The notes under the pieces are model-generated. The model searched no databases, was not told the DNA's origin, and worked only from the letters and a program-made list of their open reading frames with translations. The position numbers were made by a program, and so were the translations under genes. From Anaerolineaceae bacterium 4572_78 (GTDB lineage: Bacteria > Chloroflexota > Anaerolineae > 4572-78): 64,000 nt of DNA. Shown here piece by piece: positions 50,222 through 59,419 of this stretch. The stretch covers positions 1 to 64,000 of the forward strand of contig NBMH01000045.1 of assembly GCA_002084875.1 (NCBI GenBank), in the 5' to 3' direction. The first letter of the stretch is position 1; every line of letters starts with the position of its first letter.

Positions 50222-53206
50222 CTATGGGCAAGTTAGACTGAACCAACTTTCTGCACTAGGTTTACTCTCCTCTAAATTACCTGTTTGGACATCAAGATAA
50301 ACTGCTACAACAAAATATGCCTTATTGCAAGCGGGATTTGATTCTGTATCAAGCCAGCTTCTAGCACTTTTGCCTAATTCATCTTCGCGGGCGGCTCGTG
50401 AGAAACTGTTTTCTGGTACATCAGCACGATATACACGGAAACCAACAATATATTCTTCATCACCCGAAAAATCCCAATCGATAGTATTTTGTGTCCCATT
50501 ACTATTTGTAGTACCATGCACATTTTCAGGTGGCGGTGGAATACGCGGTTTCACGGTGATATTGATTTCGGCTGAAACTATTTCGCTATTTCCTTCCCTT
50601 TGGGCATTTAAGGTAAATGTCTTATTTTCTTTAATAAGCACTTCTACATTATCACTTTGTCCGAACTGTCCATAATCTGTCAATTCAACTTTATCTGCAT
50701 CTTTTACTTCCCATGTAAAATGCACTGCTGAACCCGCTAATACTTCATAACGACGTACTCCTGCTGAGCTACCAATTTGAACTATATCATCAGCATCACC
50801 TTCAGCACTTTCTGCCCTAAAGTAGAAAATGTTAGGTGCGGATGGAGTAGGCGGAAAAGGTGTAGCACTTGGTTCAGGTGTAATTGTGGGTGGAACTGTT
50901 GCTGTAGCGGTTGCTTCGGAAACTTTTATTTGTATAGAGGCACTTGCTTGAGATTCACCATTGGAAGCAGTTAGCAAAAATGATGTTGTTTCACCAGGTG
51001 AAACCGTTAAGTTACCCTGTGCCTTCAAGCCTGGAATTGTGCCATAACCAGGTGAACCGACTAAAACAATACTGGTTGTTTTGCCCTTGACAGACCATGA
51101 CAAAGTGATATCATCAGAGCCACCTTCTAATATGAGTTCCGTTGTCGAAGAATCAAAAAAGTCAATAACAGGTGGAGCAGGAGTTCCTGTAGGTGTAGCG
51201 GTTGGTGTTTGTGTAGGAGGAGGGGTGACTCCTACTCTAGCAACCTCACTTACTTGGGACCCATTTTTACCGAAACCTGCTAAGAAATATGTGGTATCTT
51301 GCTGTGGTGAAAATTGAATATTTCCTTGTGCGGGATAATCATCTCCGTTTAAGGTAGCATTATCTACATTGATAACTTCCCATTGAAGACGAACTTCTTG
51401 ACCAGCTGTAATAACTCTTGGATTCACACTAAAATATAAAATACCAGGCGTTGGGACAGGTGTTGGAGTCGGCTCTAAGACAGTTATGTGGAAATTTTGT
51501 TCTTGTTCGCCATATTTATTTATGGCAATAATTTTATAGTCCGCATCTTGTATAGGGGCAACACTCCGAATAGCTTGCTTAAAACTTGGCTCCTCAAGAG
51601 GTTGATTTCCGTCAGGTCCAATAAACGTAACTTGGTCGGCATCGGCAACATCAATAAATATTCGTGCAGATTGCCCCATTACCAGTTCTGTCTGTTCAGG
51701 TCTAAACGTGTTAATAGAAGGCAAAATGGGTGTAACAAAAACTTGGGCATTTCGGACAGCATCATCTTTGGTTAGAGATGGCATAAGACGAGTCAGCCAA
51801 TTAACCGCCCGTAATTCATACATGGTCGTTTCATCGGGTTGGAATGTTTTTGAGCCATGTGTTTCTTCAAGAGGGTCATCGTTCAAACGCAGATTGACAA
51901 GTGGTGAAGCTTGCCATGCTAAAGTTACATCTCCCCCTGAACTAATTGTTTTACGGTCTGCATCAAACATATCAATACTTGGCCAAAAGAGCCATACAAT
52001 AAAAATAATGAGTGATAATGCCATTAAAAATATGGGTAATTTGCCGATAAATGGTTTGTCAGTTAATTCACCAAACGAAGAAGATGGCGTTTGTTGGGCA
52101 TCAACCACATTGGCATTGATGGTGTAATTATATCGTTTGTTCACAAAGCCAATAAATTTACGATTAAAAGGCGTAATATAAATTTGGCTAGTTACCGTTC
52201 CTTCAGGGTCAACAAAAAATTCAGTTTGTCTAGCAAAACGCCCTTCGCCAGGAATATCAAATTCAAAATTACAGCCGCGTTCTTCGTCTGAAGCGTCTAC
52301 GCGGATGGCAGTGGAGCTGTTTCCCAAATTAGTTAGTGAAATCTCAGCCATGCCAAATTCTTTAAACCATGAGATGGTTTGGCGGCGCGGGGCTATCTGT
52401 CCCATGCTAAAGCGATAGTATGGATTGATGTTTAAGGTTGCTCCGCGTACAGTTTCACGTTTATACGTTCGGGAATAAACAGCAATCCTGAAATGATGTG
52501 CTCCTGCTCGACTGTTAGGTTCTCTTGGAGGTTCAATTGTAACTGTAGCCGAAGACCTATCCCCGACATTGAGTTCAATATCTGTCGGATAAATTGTAAC
52601 CCATTCGGGCGGTAATCCATCCAGCCGAATATTAAATCCAGCAATCAAATCACCGCCATTGATAATTTCCAGCATGATAGTGACAGTATCACGAACGTTA
52701 ACCGTCCATTCTATTTCAGAAATGGTGAAAATAACCCGCTCATCTTCCACATCAGGCGGTCGTCCAGCAAAACGTTGTTGACCATTGATAGTTTGAGTAG
52801 GTATCGTAGGCGAAGCTGATTCGGGGCGAGTAATTGGTACTGGCATGTTAGCAGGCATGCTCGGCGGCGGCGGGGTGGATGATTCAGATTCGAGCAGAAT
52901 AACAGTATACCCTAACACTTCAATAGCATCCCCACTTTGCAAATTGCGAGCAAGATTAGGAGAAACAGAACGCCCAGCCAACATGGTCTGACCATCACGG
53001 GTAAGCACAATCAAAGTATACGGTTTTTTTCGATAATCAATGACCGCATGAAAAAGAGCAATACCATGCCCTGTTAAAATAATATCATTATCAGGGTGCC
53101 GCCCAATATTGCAGATACCTTTATCTTCTGCTAGGTCGTAAAATCCTATTTCACCAGTGGGACTAATAATTTCGAGTTGGTCTTTAACAGTCAATGCCCG
53201 CTCCAT
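50222..53206 (-). CDS. FHA-domain membrane protein with Ig-like and FN3 repeats
   Basis: 994 aa. N-terminal FHA domain, 'GICNIGRHPDNDIILTGHGI' with 'ALFHAVIDY' (phospho-Thr recognition G-R, S/H, N). Two beta-sandwich (NEW3/CARDB-like) domains follow at about 150-360. A TM helix 'IFLMALSLIIFIVWLFWPSI' lies near 395. After it come several Ig-like domains separated by Thr/Pro linkers ('PTQTPTATPTGTPAPP') and a C-terminal FN3-type domain. FHA would be cytosolic and the Ig domains outside. Third gene of an operon with the vWA and second FHA gene. Confidence 0.85.
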   Translation of the reverse strand: MERALTVKDQLEIISPTGEIGFYDLAEDKGICNIGRHPDNDIILTGHGIALFHAVIDYRKKPYTLIVLTRDGQTMLAGRSVSPNLARNLQSGDAIEVLGYTVILLESESSTPPPPSMPANMPVPITRPESASPTIPTQTINGQQRFAGRPPDVEDERVIFTISEIEWTVNVRDTVTIMLEIINGGDLIAGFNIRLDGLPPEWVTIYPTDIELNVGDRSSATVTIEPPREPNSRAGAHHFRIAVYSRTYKRETVRGATLNINPYYRFSMGQIAPRRQTISWFKEFGMAEISLTNLGNSSTAIRVDASDEERGCNFEFDIPGEGRFARQTEFFVDPEGTVTSQIYITPFNRKFIGFVNKRYNYTINANVVDAQQTPSSSFGELTDKPFIGKLPIFLMALSLIIFIVWLFWPSIDMFDADRKTISSGGDVTLAWQASPLVNLRLNDDPLEETHGSKTFQPDETTMYELRAVNWLTRLMPSLTKDDAVRNAQVFVTPILPSINTFRPEQTELVMGQSARIFIDVADADQVTFIGPDGNQPLEEPSFKQAIRSVAPIQDADYKIIAINKYGEQEQNFHITVLEPTPTPVPTPGILYFSVNPRVITAGQEVRLQWEVINVDNATLNGDDYPAQGNIQFSPQQDTTYFLAGFGKNGSQVSEVARVGVTPPPTQTPTATPTGTPAPPVIDFFDSSTTELILEGGSDDITLSWSVKGKTTSIVLVGSPGYGTIPGLKAQGNLTVSPGETTSFLLTASNGESQASASIQIKVSEATATATVPPTITPEPSATPFPPTPSAPNIFYFRAESAEGDADDIVQIGSSAGVRRYEVLAGSAVHFTWEVKDADKVELTDYGQFGQSDNVEVLIKENKTFTLNAQREGNSEIVSAEINITVKPRIPPPPENVHGTTNSNGTQNTIDWDFSGDEEYIVGFRVYRADVPENSFSRAAREDELGKSARSWLDTESNPACNKAYFVVAVYLDVQTGNLEESKPSAESWFSLTCP

Positions 53207-53216
53207 TTATGTTTTC

Positions 53217-53254
53217 TAAACCAAGAAAGGTTTTTAAAAATCTTTCTTGGTTAA
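53217..53254. repeat. Family A palindrome
   Basis: 'taaaccaagaaaggtttttaaaaatctttcttggttta', one internal mismatch, 11 bases upstream of the FHA/Ig gene start, so it includes the leader next to the ribosome site. Confidence 0.9.
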
Positions 53255-53270
53255 ACTATAAAGGATATTA

Positions 53271-55928
53271 TCATCCAAAAACTTGAATACCCATCGCTAA
53301 GGTAGCACATGCCATTAGCACTAAAAAGAAAAACGTAAAAATAATCATGTGAGATAAATAAAACTGAAACTTCAATAAACCAGGAATCGTTATTTGAGCT
53401 TCCTCGAAAATGAGGGGAGCATCCTCCTTTTCAACCGATGTTGAAGTTATCCTGAAATCATATTTTTTAGATAGCCAGGGAGCTTTAATCGGTTTGACTA
53501 ATAAACGTACTGCTAACCGTTCACCTGAATCAATATGTGGTGTCCATGTCCAGTTTTGTTCAATCGTATCCCCAATTGCTCCATCAGGACCAGCCTGCAA
53601 GCCATGTGGCGGGGTATCAGGTACGCGCGGCAGATAACTAGGTTTAGTATGTCCTTGTACTTGTTGTGTTGTATGTGTTTGAATATCAGTTTGGACAATT
53701 GCAGGCGATGTCTTATTACTATCAGATACGGAAGCCTGACCCGTGCTGTCATCATTCGATTCATTACTCCCCTGAAACTGCTCCATTTCTCTGCCAACTC
53801 GTTTTTGTACTTGCTCAACACGTCGCATGCTAGAATACATACGCCTCATGGACATAGCAGTTTTTCTTACGGGTGTGCCAATCGAAGTTGGTAAGAAATA
53901 GCCAATTGCCATCAGAATTTCCGCTAAAACGCTTGCCATACGAGCAAATGCACTTACTTGAGCTATTCTTTCACCACAGCCTTTGCGTTCTCCCTGCGGT
54001 TGTGATTCTGTAACACCCTCTCTCCCCACGTCAACGGGGTGATGCAAGGGGGGGGCTTCTGCCGAATATTGAATCATGTCAGGGGTGGCTCGATGACCAC
54101 TAGGTGCTATACCACTGTAAACTGGTTGACGTTGTAATTCTAATGGTATTCCTTTGAGGGTGAAAATAAATTTAAGTGCTTTCAAAGGGTCATCTGCCCA
54201 CAACTCAAACCGACTAGCTACATTCCCTTGATTATGGATTTCCATGTGACAACTAGCACTGACATCCTTACTCCGTCGCCCGACGAGAAATAATAATAGC
54301 ATGAACAGGGCAAGTGCCCATATCAAACCCCATACAGCAAACCAAATCGCCGTAGTTTTTAGCGATGTCCATAAATTTCTGACTCGTGTTGGTTGAGAAA
54401 GGAGAACAGGCGGTTCGATAAATTCGATTGAAAGGGTGTCTTGTCCTATTCGATTTAATATGTCTGTGGCTCGCACACTGAGTTTTTGTAAGCCCGCTTG
54501 ATAATTACTGGTATCTAAAGAAAATTCATACGGCGGACGGCTATCGCTGCCGACAGGTTCACCATTTATCAGCAATTCAACATTTTCTAATTTTACTAGA
54601 GCTTCGATACGAGCATCAACAAGAAGCTCCTTCCCAATTATCACCTGTTTTTGAGGGGATGATATTGTAACCTGCATGGGTGGAACAATCTTCAATCGTA
54701 TATCAAACTTGCCAGTATTTCCTGCCTTGTCTATGGCAATCACCTGCAGGGCATGGGGGCCTGGGTCAACCATAGTGCTATCCCATTGATAATCAAAAGG
54801 ACTTTTCAAAACATGTTCTATTTGATTTTCATCCACAAGATAACGTACTGAATTGATTGACAAATCAGATATGATTTCAGGAGTAAAATGAACGTTCCCG
54901 CCCACAACAATATCATTTTCAAAACCAGGTAAATTAACATGGACATTACGAACAGTCGGTGTAAATGAACGGCTATCTTGACCTGCTATTTGTTGGGTAT
55001 TTGGAGAAATTATTTGAACGACTACTTTTTTCTCCAATATGTCAGGAGTGGAATCCCGACCTGTTGAGTTTGTTATCGTAGGTGATTCGTAGGTTATTTT
55101 ATATCCTTGTTGCAATAAATCTGCTAAATCAACTAGCGTACCTTCAATACCGCTAACCGTGTTAAGTGGAGCAAATTGTCCTCCCGAACTTGTAGCAATT
55201 TGTTGTAAGGTATCAGCTTTGCCTTGTGTTCGCAGACCAACACCTACGATATAGTAGGGGACATGCACATCATTTATTGCGGCTAATGCTTCTTCATCGG
55301 TATTTCGTCCTACATTATCTCGCGTATTGGTTACGATAAGAACGGCACGCTGAACTCCTGAAAGTGGTTTAATAACATTTGCTGATTCGATGATTGCTTC
55401 ATTCAGGGTGGTGAAATTTCCTTCGGGTTGCAAGGAATCGATGATATTTTTTAGAGTGGTTTTATCACTCGTAAATTGTTGAGCATGTCGTAAACCATCG
55501 GATAATATCAACATTGCCATCTCGTCATCTGTACGGAGATAGTCAATAAAATTGCTCACGGATATTTTCCCAACCTCTAACGGCTCGGCAGGCATGCTAT
55601 TATCCATAACCAATACCATTTTTAATTTTGGAGAGGCAGCTGGCTCAACCCGAAGTAAATCGGGTGATATGGCAACGCCATCATCTAACACGACAAAATC
55701 TTCTTCAGTCAAACCCAATATAGGTTTGCCTTCCTCATCAACCACGGTTACATAAACAATTACTTCAGGATAGGTATCACTCTTAATTTGATTAAGATAA
55801 ACAATCACCTGTGGCTCTTGTGCATGCAAAACCAGAGAAGTCCCAAACCCAAAATTATACTTTGGAATGATATTAAACGTCACCAACAGTACAGTTAATA
55901 TAGCAATGATACCCTTTATAATATGCAT
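53271..55928 (-). CDS. von Willebrand factor A domain membrane protein
   Basis: 885 aa. Signal-anchor 'GIIAILTVLLVTFNIIP', a short beta domain, and a vWA domain (about 105-290) starting 'LKMVLVMDNSMPAEPLEVGK'. The MIDAS reads D-N-S-M-P, so the second Ser of DxSxS is lost and metal binding may be weakened. 'VLIVTNTRDNVGRN' and 'VPYYIVGVGL' complete the fold. Two Ig-like domains follow (about 330-510), then TM 'TAIWFAVWGLIWALALFMLLLFLV', a long Gly/Pro-rich cytosolic part, and a last TM near the C-terminus. Four bases after the small FHA gene. Confidence 0.88.
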   Translation of the reverse strand: MHIIKGIIAILTVLLVTFNIIPKYNFGFGTSLVLHAQEPQVIVYLNQIKSDTYPEVIVYVTVVDEEGKPILGLTEEDFVVLDDGVAISPDLLRVEPAASPKLKMVLVMDNSMPAEPLEVGKISVSNFIDYLRTDDEMAMLILSDGLRHAQQFTSDKTTLKNIIDSLQPEGNFTTLNEAIIESANVIKPLSGVQRAVLIVTNTRDNVGRNTDEEALAAINDVHVPYYIVGVGLRTQGKADTLQQIATSSGGQFAPLNTVSGIEGTLVDLADLLQQGYKITYESPTITNSTGRDSTPDILEKKVVVQIISPNTQQIAGQDSRSFTPTVRNVHVNLPGFENDIVVGGNVHFTPEIISDLSINSVRYLVDENQIEHVLKSPFDYQWDSTMVDPGPHALQVIAIDKAGNTGKFDIRLKIVPPMQVTISSPQKQVIIGKELLVDARIEALVKLENVELLINGEPVGSDSRPPYEFSLDTSNYQAGLQKLSVRATDILNRIGQDTLSIEFIEPPVLLSQPTRVRNLWTSLKTTAIWFAVWGLIWALALFMLLLFLVGRRSKDVSASCHMEIHNQGNVASRFELWADDPLKALKFIFTLKGIPLELQRQPVYSGIAPSGHRATPDMIQYSAEAPPLHHPVDVGREGVTESQPQGERKGCGERIAQVSAFARMASVLAEILMAIGYFLPTSIGTPVRKTAMSMRRMYSSMRRVEQVQKRVGREMEQFQGSNESNDDSTGQASVSDSNKTSPAIVQTDIQTHTTQQVQGHTKPSYLPRVPDTPPHGLQAGPDGAIGDTIEQNWTWTPHIDSGERLAVRLLVKPIKAPWLSKKYDFRITSTSVEKEDAPLIFEEAQITIPGLLKFQFYLSHMIIFTFFFLVLMACATLAMGIQVFG

Positions 55929-55932
55929 GATT

Positions 55933-56709
55933 CTATATCTCGACTAATAAACGCATTTTATGATGATAATAAGGTAAAATTTCTATCACTTCCGCGACAG
56001 TTACACTATTTCCTGGATACTCTTCAGGAGCACTAACTCGAACACTAAAACGATGCTCACCAGCAAGAGGCCAATATTTTTTAGGATGCTTAATAATAAG
56101 CGGCACCGACTTTTCTGCTTGTGGGAATAAAATCGGACCCGCACCCAATTCATAGCAATGTGATTCTAGCCCTGACATTTCCATAGTAAACTGCACGCCA
56201 GGTGCCTTACCTAAATTTCGCACCGTAACCGAACCTGTGATAGGTTCATCTACAGAAAGCATGGTGTGTGATAAGGTAAGTGTAACCCCTATAGCACTTG
56301 ATATGGCTGTTCGTTCCGTACCTTGAATACTTGATGTCATTTCCGCAGAAAACTGAATATCTTGTAATTCATCTGATTTACCACCACCGTAGAAAATCAA
56401 ACTAAAATCAGATATCCGAATACGGTCGCCATGCGTTAGGTTCAGAGTAGAACGAGGCAAAACGGGTTGTTTACCACCCGTTACACCTTCTATAGATACA
56501 TTAACATCAGCCAAATTTACCAGCCGATAGCCACTTCCACCACCTGCGGAAATAAGTTGAACATGGCGAGGAGCAATTTCCTGGTTATTCTCTCCTTCAA
56601 GATGAATGTCATTACCAGGATTGCTCCCGATATGGATAATCGTTTTATCAAGCGGGTATTCCCGCCGCCAACCACGCGGGTCGAGTACTTCTAATAGATA
56701 ATAGCCCAT
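55933..56709 (-). CDS. FHA-domain protein
   Basis: 258 aa. FHA fold in residues 1-110: 'IIHIGSNPGNDIHLEGENNQ' then 'IAPRHVQLI' and 'NVSIEGVTGG'. The usual G-R-x-x-x-N-D is G-S-N-P-G-N-D, with Arg replaced by Ser. The C-terminal half is a CARDB/NEW3-like beta-sandwich ('GSVTVRNLGKAPGVQFTMEM'). No TM helix, so probably a cytosolic phosphopeptide-binding partner of the two membrane proteins downstream. First gene of the operon. Confidence 0.85.
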   Translation of the reverse strand: MGYYLLEVLDPRGWRREYPLDKTIIHIGSNPGNDIHLEGENNQEIAPRHVQLISAGGGSGYRLVNLADVNVSIEGVTGGKQPVLPRSTLNLTHGDRIRISDFSLIFYGGGKSDELQDIQFSAEMTSSIQGTERTAISSAIGVTLTLSHTMLSVDEPITGSVTVRNLGKAPGVQFTMEMSGLESHCYELGAGPILFPQAEKSVPLIIKHPKKYWPLAGEHRFSVRVSAPEEYPGNSVTVAEVIEILPYYHHKMRLLVEI

Positions 56710-56739
56710 TTTACATGTGTTCCTTTATTACACTAACCT

Positions 56740-56779
56740 CTCTTGTCTTGACTGTCAAAGCAAGCTTTGATGCTCCAGT
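56740..56779. repeat. Repeat (family B plus half of family A)
   Basis: 'tcttgtcttgactgtcaaagcaagctttgatgctccagtt' is the reverse of 61110-61145. It shows that families A and B can be joined in a fixed way. Confidence 0.85.
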
Positions 56780-56786
56780 TATGTAC

Positions 56787-57560
56787 TTATATCTCTTGGG
56801 ATACAAATAATTGTCGCATAGCAAATAATTTATACCCAAGATTACTAAACAAAGAGTATCCCATGGCTCTAGCATAAACCAAACTTAAGTCATATCCTTT
56901 TTGTTTGGCATCTACCAAAATATGATTTAACAAAATCATGGCACATTTTTTACGGCGGAAATTATCAAGGGTGCTTGTATTCCAAATACTAATCACGTTA
57001 TTACTATAAACTGCTGTAGCGGCTACTACAGGAATGTTACCATCAACAAAACCAACAAAATGGCTAATCTGTTCTGAACTGAGTTGGTTGGTGGGATAAA
57101 ATTTGTATAGGTCTTGTTCAAAAAAATCATAGACTGATTTTAACACCATGTAAAATGCAGTTAAGCCTGGTACGGTAGAAACCTTTTTAATTGTTAATGT
57201 TGTTTGTTCGATAAATTCATTTGGGAGGTTGTTCGAAGCAAGGATTGGTTCAGGGGGTAAAGACTGATAGCGTCTTCGAGTCAAGTATTCTCCACCATCT
57301 GAAATACGGTGTTCTTCCAAACTTATGGCATACGATACGCCTTGCGATGTAAAAAAAGCGGATGCATCTGCTAAGGTATCATCAGTCAAACCGAATAGAT
57401 TCAAGGGAATAAGCAAATTATAAAAATATGAATTTATCCCTGAAAAACCAAGTATGTAGTTGTCATAATGTATTACTTCTCCATGTTTGGCATTTTCAAT
57501 TAGAATAACTTGTGATTGAATTGCATGAGCATTCAAACGACTACGTTCTTCTTCATTCAT
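56787..57560 (-). CDS. GNAT-like acetyltransferase
   Basis: About 257 aa. The C-terminal 110 residues look like a GNAT fold: 'PVVAATAVYSNNVISIWNTS', then 'NFRRKKCAMILLNHILVDAK' (motif A region, with a poor R/Q-x-x-G-x-G/A), 'LSLVYARAMGYSLFSNLGYK'. The N-terminal part resembles the extra domain of two-domain GNATs. I take ATG 57560 ('MNEEERSRLN'). GGGAGG lies 14 bases upstream, slightly far. Moderately supported; substrate unknown. Confidence 0.6.
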   Translation of the reverse strand: MNEEERSRLNAHAIQSQVILIENAKHGEVIHYDNYILGFSGINSYFYNLLIPLNLFGLTDDTLADASAFFTSQGVSYAISLEEHRISDGGEYLTRRRYQSLPPEPILASNNLPNEFIEQTTLTIKKVSTVPGLTAFYMVLKSVYDFFEQDLYKFYPTNQLSSEQISHFVGFVDGNIPVVAATAVYSNNVISIWNTSTLDNFRRKKCAMILLNHILVDAKQKGYDLSLVYARAMGYSLFSNLGYKLFAMRQLFVSQEI

Positions 57561-57626
57561 TTTTGGATTTTTGACCTCCCGTGTATTGGAATGGCAAAGC
57601 AAACAACATGACCTCATGCTCGCACA

Positions 57627-57712
57627 TGGAGCGAAAAAGCTTGCTTTTTCATGTCAAAGCAAGCTTTGACCCTCCAGTTTATTTTGTCAAAAAATAGCAT
57701 TGAACAGCCCTA
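57627..57712. repeat. Family B repeat (reverse orientation)
   Basis: 'tggagcgaaaaagcttgctttttcatgtcaaagcaagctttgaccctcca' is identical to 12001-12050, followed by 'gtcaaaaaatagcattgaacagccct'. The rest of the 57713-57865 spacer holds 'gctatagaagctttgcc', the tail also seen after the family A copy at 10711. Confidence 0.92.
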
Positions 57713-57865
57713 GGTCTGCTATAGAAGCTTTGCCGTTCCGTATTTTCATGAAAATCCAGTTTACCATGATTATTGTTGATAGGCAACATGGTATGGTTTG
57801 CATGCGATTTGGAACATCCAAGCAAGCTTGGAGCATCAAGGTTTTTGTGATTAACCACTACCGCA

Positions 57866-59419
57866 TTACTCTTTAACTTGCCAGACCACATCAATCACAG
57901 TGCCATCCACCCACTTAATCGCTGCCACAACTCGGTCTTCAAATTCGATAGGTTGTGGTTTACCGCAAATTCTTTCAGCTTCTTCTTTCAGTTCATGGAT
58001 AGTTTTAATCGGCAGGTCGGAATCCTTAACGGCTTCTAGCAAGTCAGTTCGACGGGGATTAATGGCTATGCCTCTTTCGGTAACAATGACATCAATCAAC
58101 TCGCCAGGGCCGGTTATGGTAGTCACTTCATCACGAATAACAGGAATCCTGTCCCTGAATAACGGAATCGGCATAACGACAGTTTTACTGAAAAGACAGT
58201 TTTGCCAGCCACCAATGCCATGCAATAAATAGCCATCGGAATGAGTTACAACATTCCCATTAAAATTGACATCAACTTCGGTCGCCCCCAAAATAACCAC
58301 ATCCACCATGCCCGCAAAGTTGCCCTTGCCATGATAGTTGTAGCTAGTGAAGGGACTGGTATCAACATGATTCGGATTCTCACGCATGGAACGAATACCT
58401 TCTAAGTCAAAAGTCTGCCCATCCAAGATATATTCAACCAATCCTTCCTCGAACATTTTCACCAAATATTGGTTACTGCCTGCACGAGCAAATCGAGCTT
58501 TAATGCCCCTCTCACGCATGATGTCGCCAAAATAGTTGCCGATTGATAGAGATGTACCACCTGCACCTGCTTGGAATGAAAAACCATCGCGGATAATCCC
58601 CGCCTCGTCACAGAACTTTGCTGTCAATTCGGCGAGGTACAAACGGTCAGGGCTTTTTGTGATTTGGGTCGTGCCTGAAATAATCCGTTCGGGGATACCG
58701 ATTTTGTCCATCTCAACCACATAATCTACATAATTTCCTTGAATTTGCCAAGGGATGCATGGGAAAGGAATTAAGTTATCGGTTACAACAATGACCTTAT
58801 CGGCATATTGCGAATCGGCTAGAGCAAATCCCAACAAGCCACATGCCGATGAGCCTGTTACACCGTTGGCATTGCCGAATGGGTCAGCCGTTGGAGCAGC
58901 GATGACTGCAATATCAATCTGTACTTCTCCGTCTTGGACTGCCTGATATCGTCCGCCATGTGAACGAAGCACAGCCGTACCTTTCATTTTTCCTTGCGTG
59001 GTAAATCGACCTAACGGTCCATTCATACTCCCTTCGATGCGGTTTAATGTACCATCTTCAAGATAAGCTGTCAAACGTTCTTGACATTGGAATGAAGCCG
59101 ACGGATACCACACCAAATCTTTTATGCCCAATTCAGCCGCAATATCAAAAATTTGATTAGCTACTAAATCCCCATTCCGAAAATGGTGATGGGTTGAAAT
59201 GGTCATGCCATCCTTAAGCCCTGCTTTAATCAGAGCTGTTTTCAAATCAGGTATCAGCTTATTGCCGTCAAGTGGATAGTCCGCACATGAGGCGATGCGG
59301 GGGGCATGTTTTCTACCTGTCGGTTTGTATTTGCCCACCCCCATGAATAGCACAACTGGTTTGCCATTGATTTCGGTCGGAATATTTCTACCTACTGCAT
59401 TTTTTTTAAATTTAACCAT
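57866..59419 (-). CDS. citF: Citrate lyase alpha subunit (citrate:acetyl-ACP transferase)
   Basis: 517 aa, swaps acetyl for citryl on the acyl-carrier of citrate lyase. N-terminal 'NAVGRNIPTEINGKPVVLFM', 'ISTHHHFRNGDLVANQIFDI', 'IEGSMNGPLGRFTTQGKMKG', 'LRSHGGRYQAVQDGEVQIDI' and 'QAGAGGTSLSIGNYFGDIMR' are the CitF hallmarks. C-terminal 'ERGIAINPRRTDLLEAV' is also typical. Overlaps the upstream citD-citE fusion by eight bases. No citC, citX or citG in the window, so prosthetic-group attachment genes must be elsewhere. Confidence 0.95.
   Translation of the reverse strand: MVKFKKNAVGRNIPTEINGKPVVLFMGVGKYKPTGRKHAPRIASCADYPLDGNKLIPDLKTALIKAGLKDGMTISTHHHFRNGDLVANQIFDIAAELGIKDLVWYPSASFQCQERLTAYLEDGTLNRIEGSMNGPLGRFTTQGKMKGTAVLRSHGGRYQAVQDGEVQIDIAVIAAPTADPFGNANGVTGSSACGLLGFALADSQYADKVIVVTDNLIPFPCIPWQIQGNYVDYVVEMDKIGIPERIISGTTQITKSPDRLYLAELTAKFCDEAGIIRDGFSFQAGAGGTSLSIGNYFGDIMRERGIKARFARAGSNQYLVKMFEEGLVEYILDGQTFDLEGIRSMRENPNHVDTSPFTSYNYHGKGNFAGMVDVVILGATEVDVNFNGNVVTHSDGYLLHGIGGWQNCLFSKTVVMPIPLFRDRIPVIRDEVTTITGPGELIDVIVTERGIAINPRRTDLLEAVKDSDLPIKTIHELKEEAERICGKPQPIEFEDRVVAAIKWVDGTVIDVVWQVKE

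Noticed and set aside
56787-57617. ORF-track start of the GNAT-like gene at 57617
   Set aside because: The extra N-terminal residues ('MRSCCLLCHSNTREVKNPK') lie upstream of the only ribosome-site-like sequence and next to a repeat, so the internal Met is more likely.
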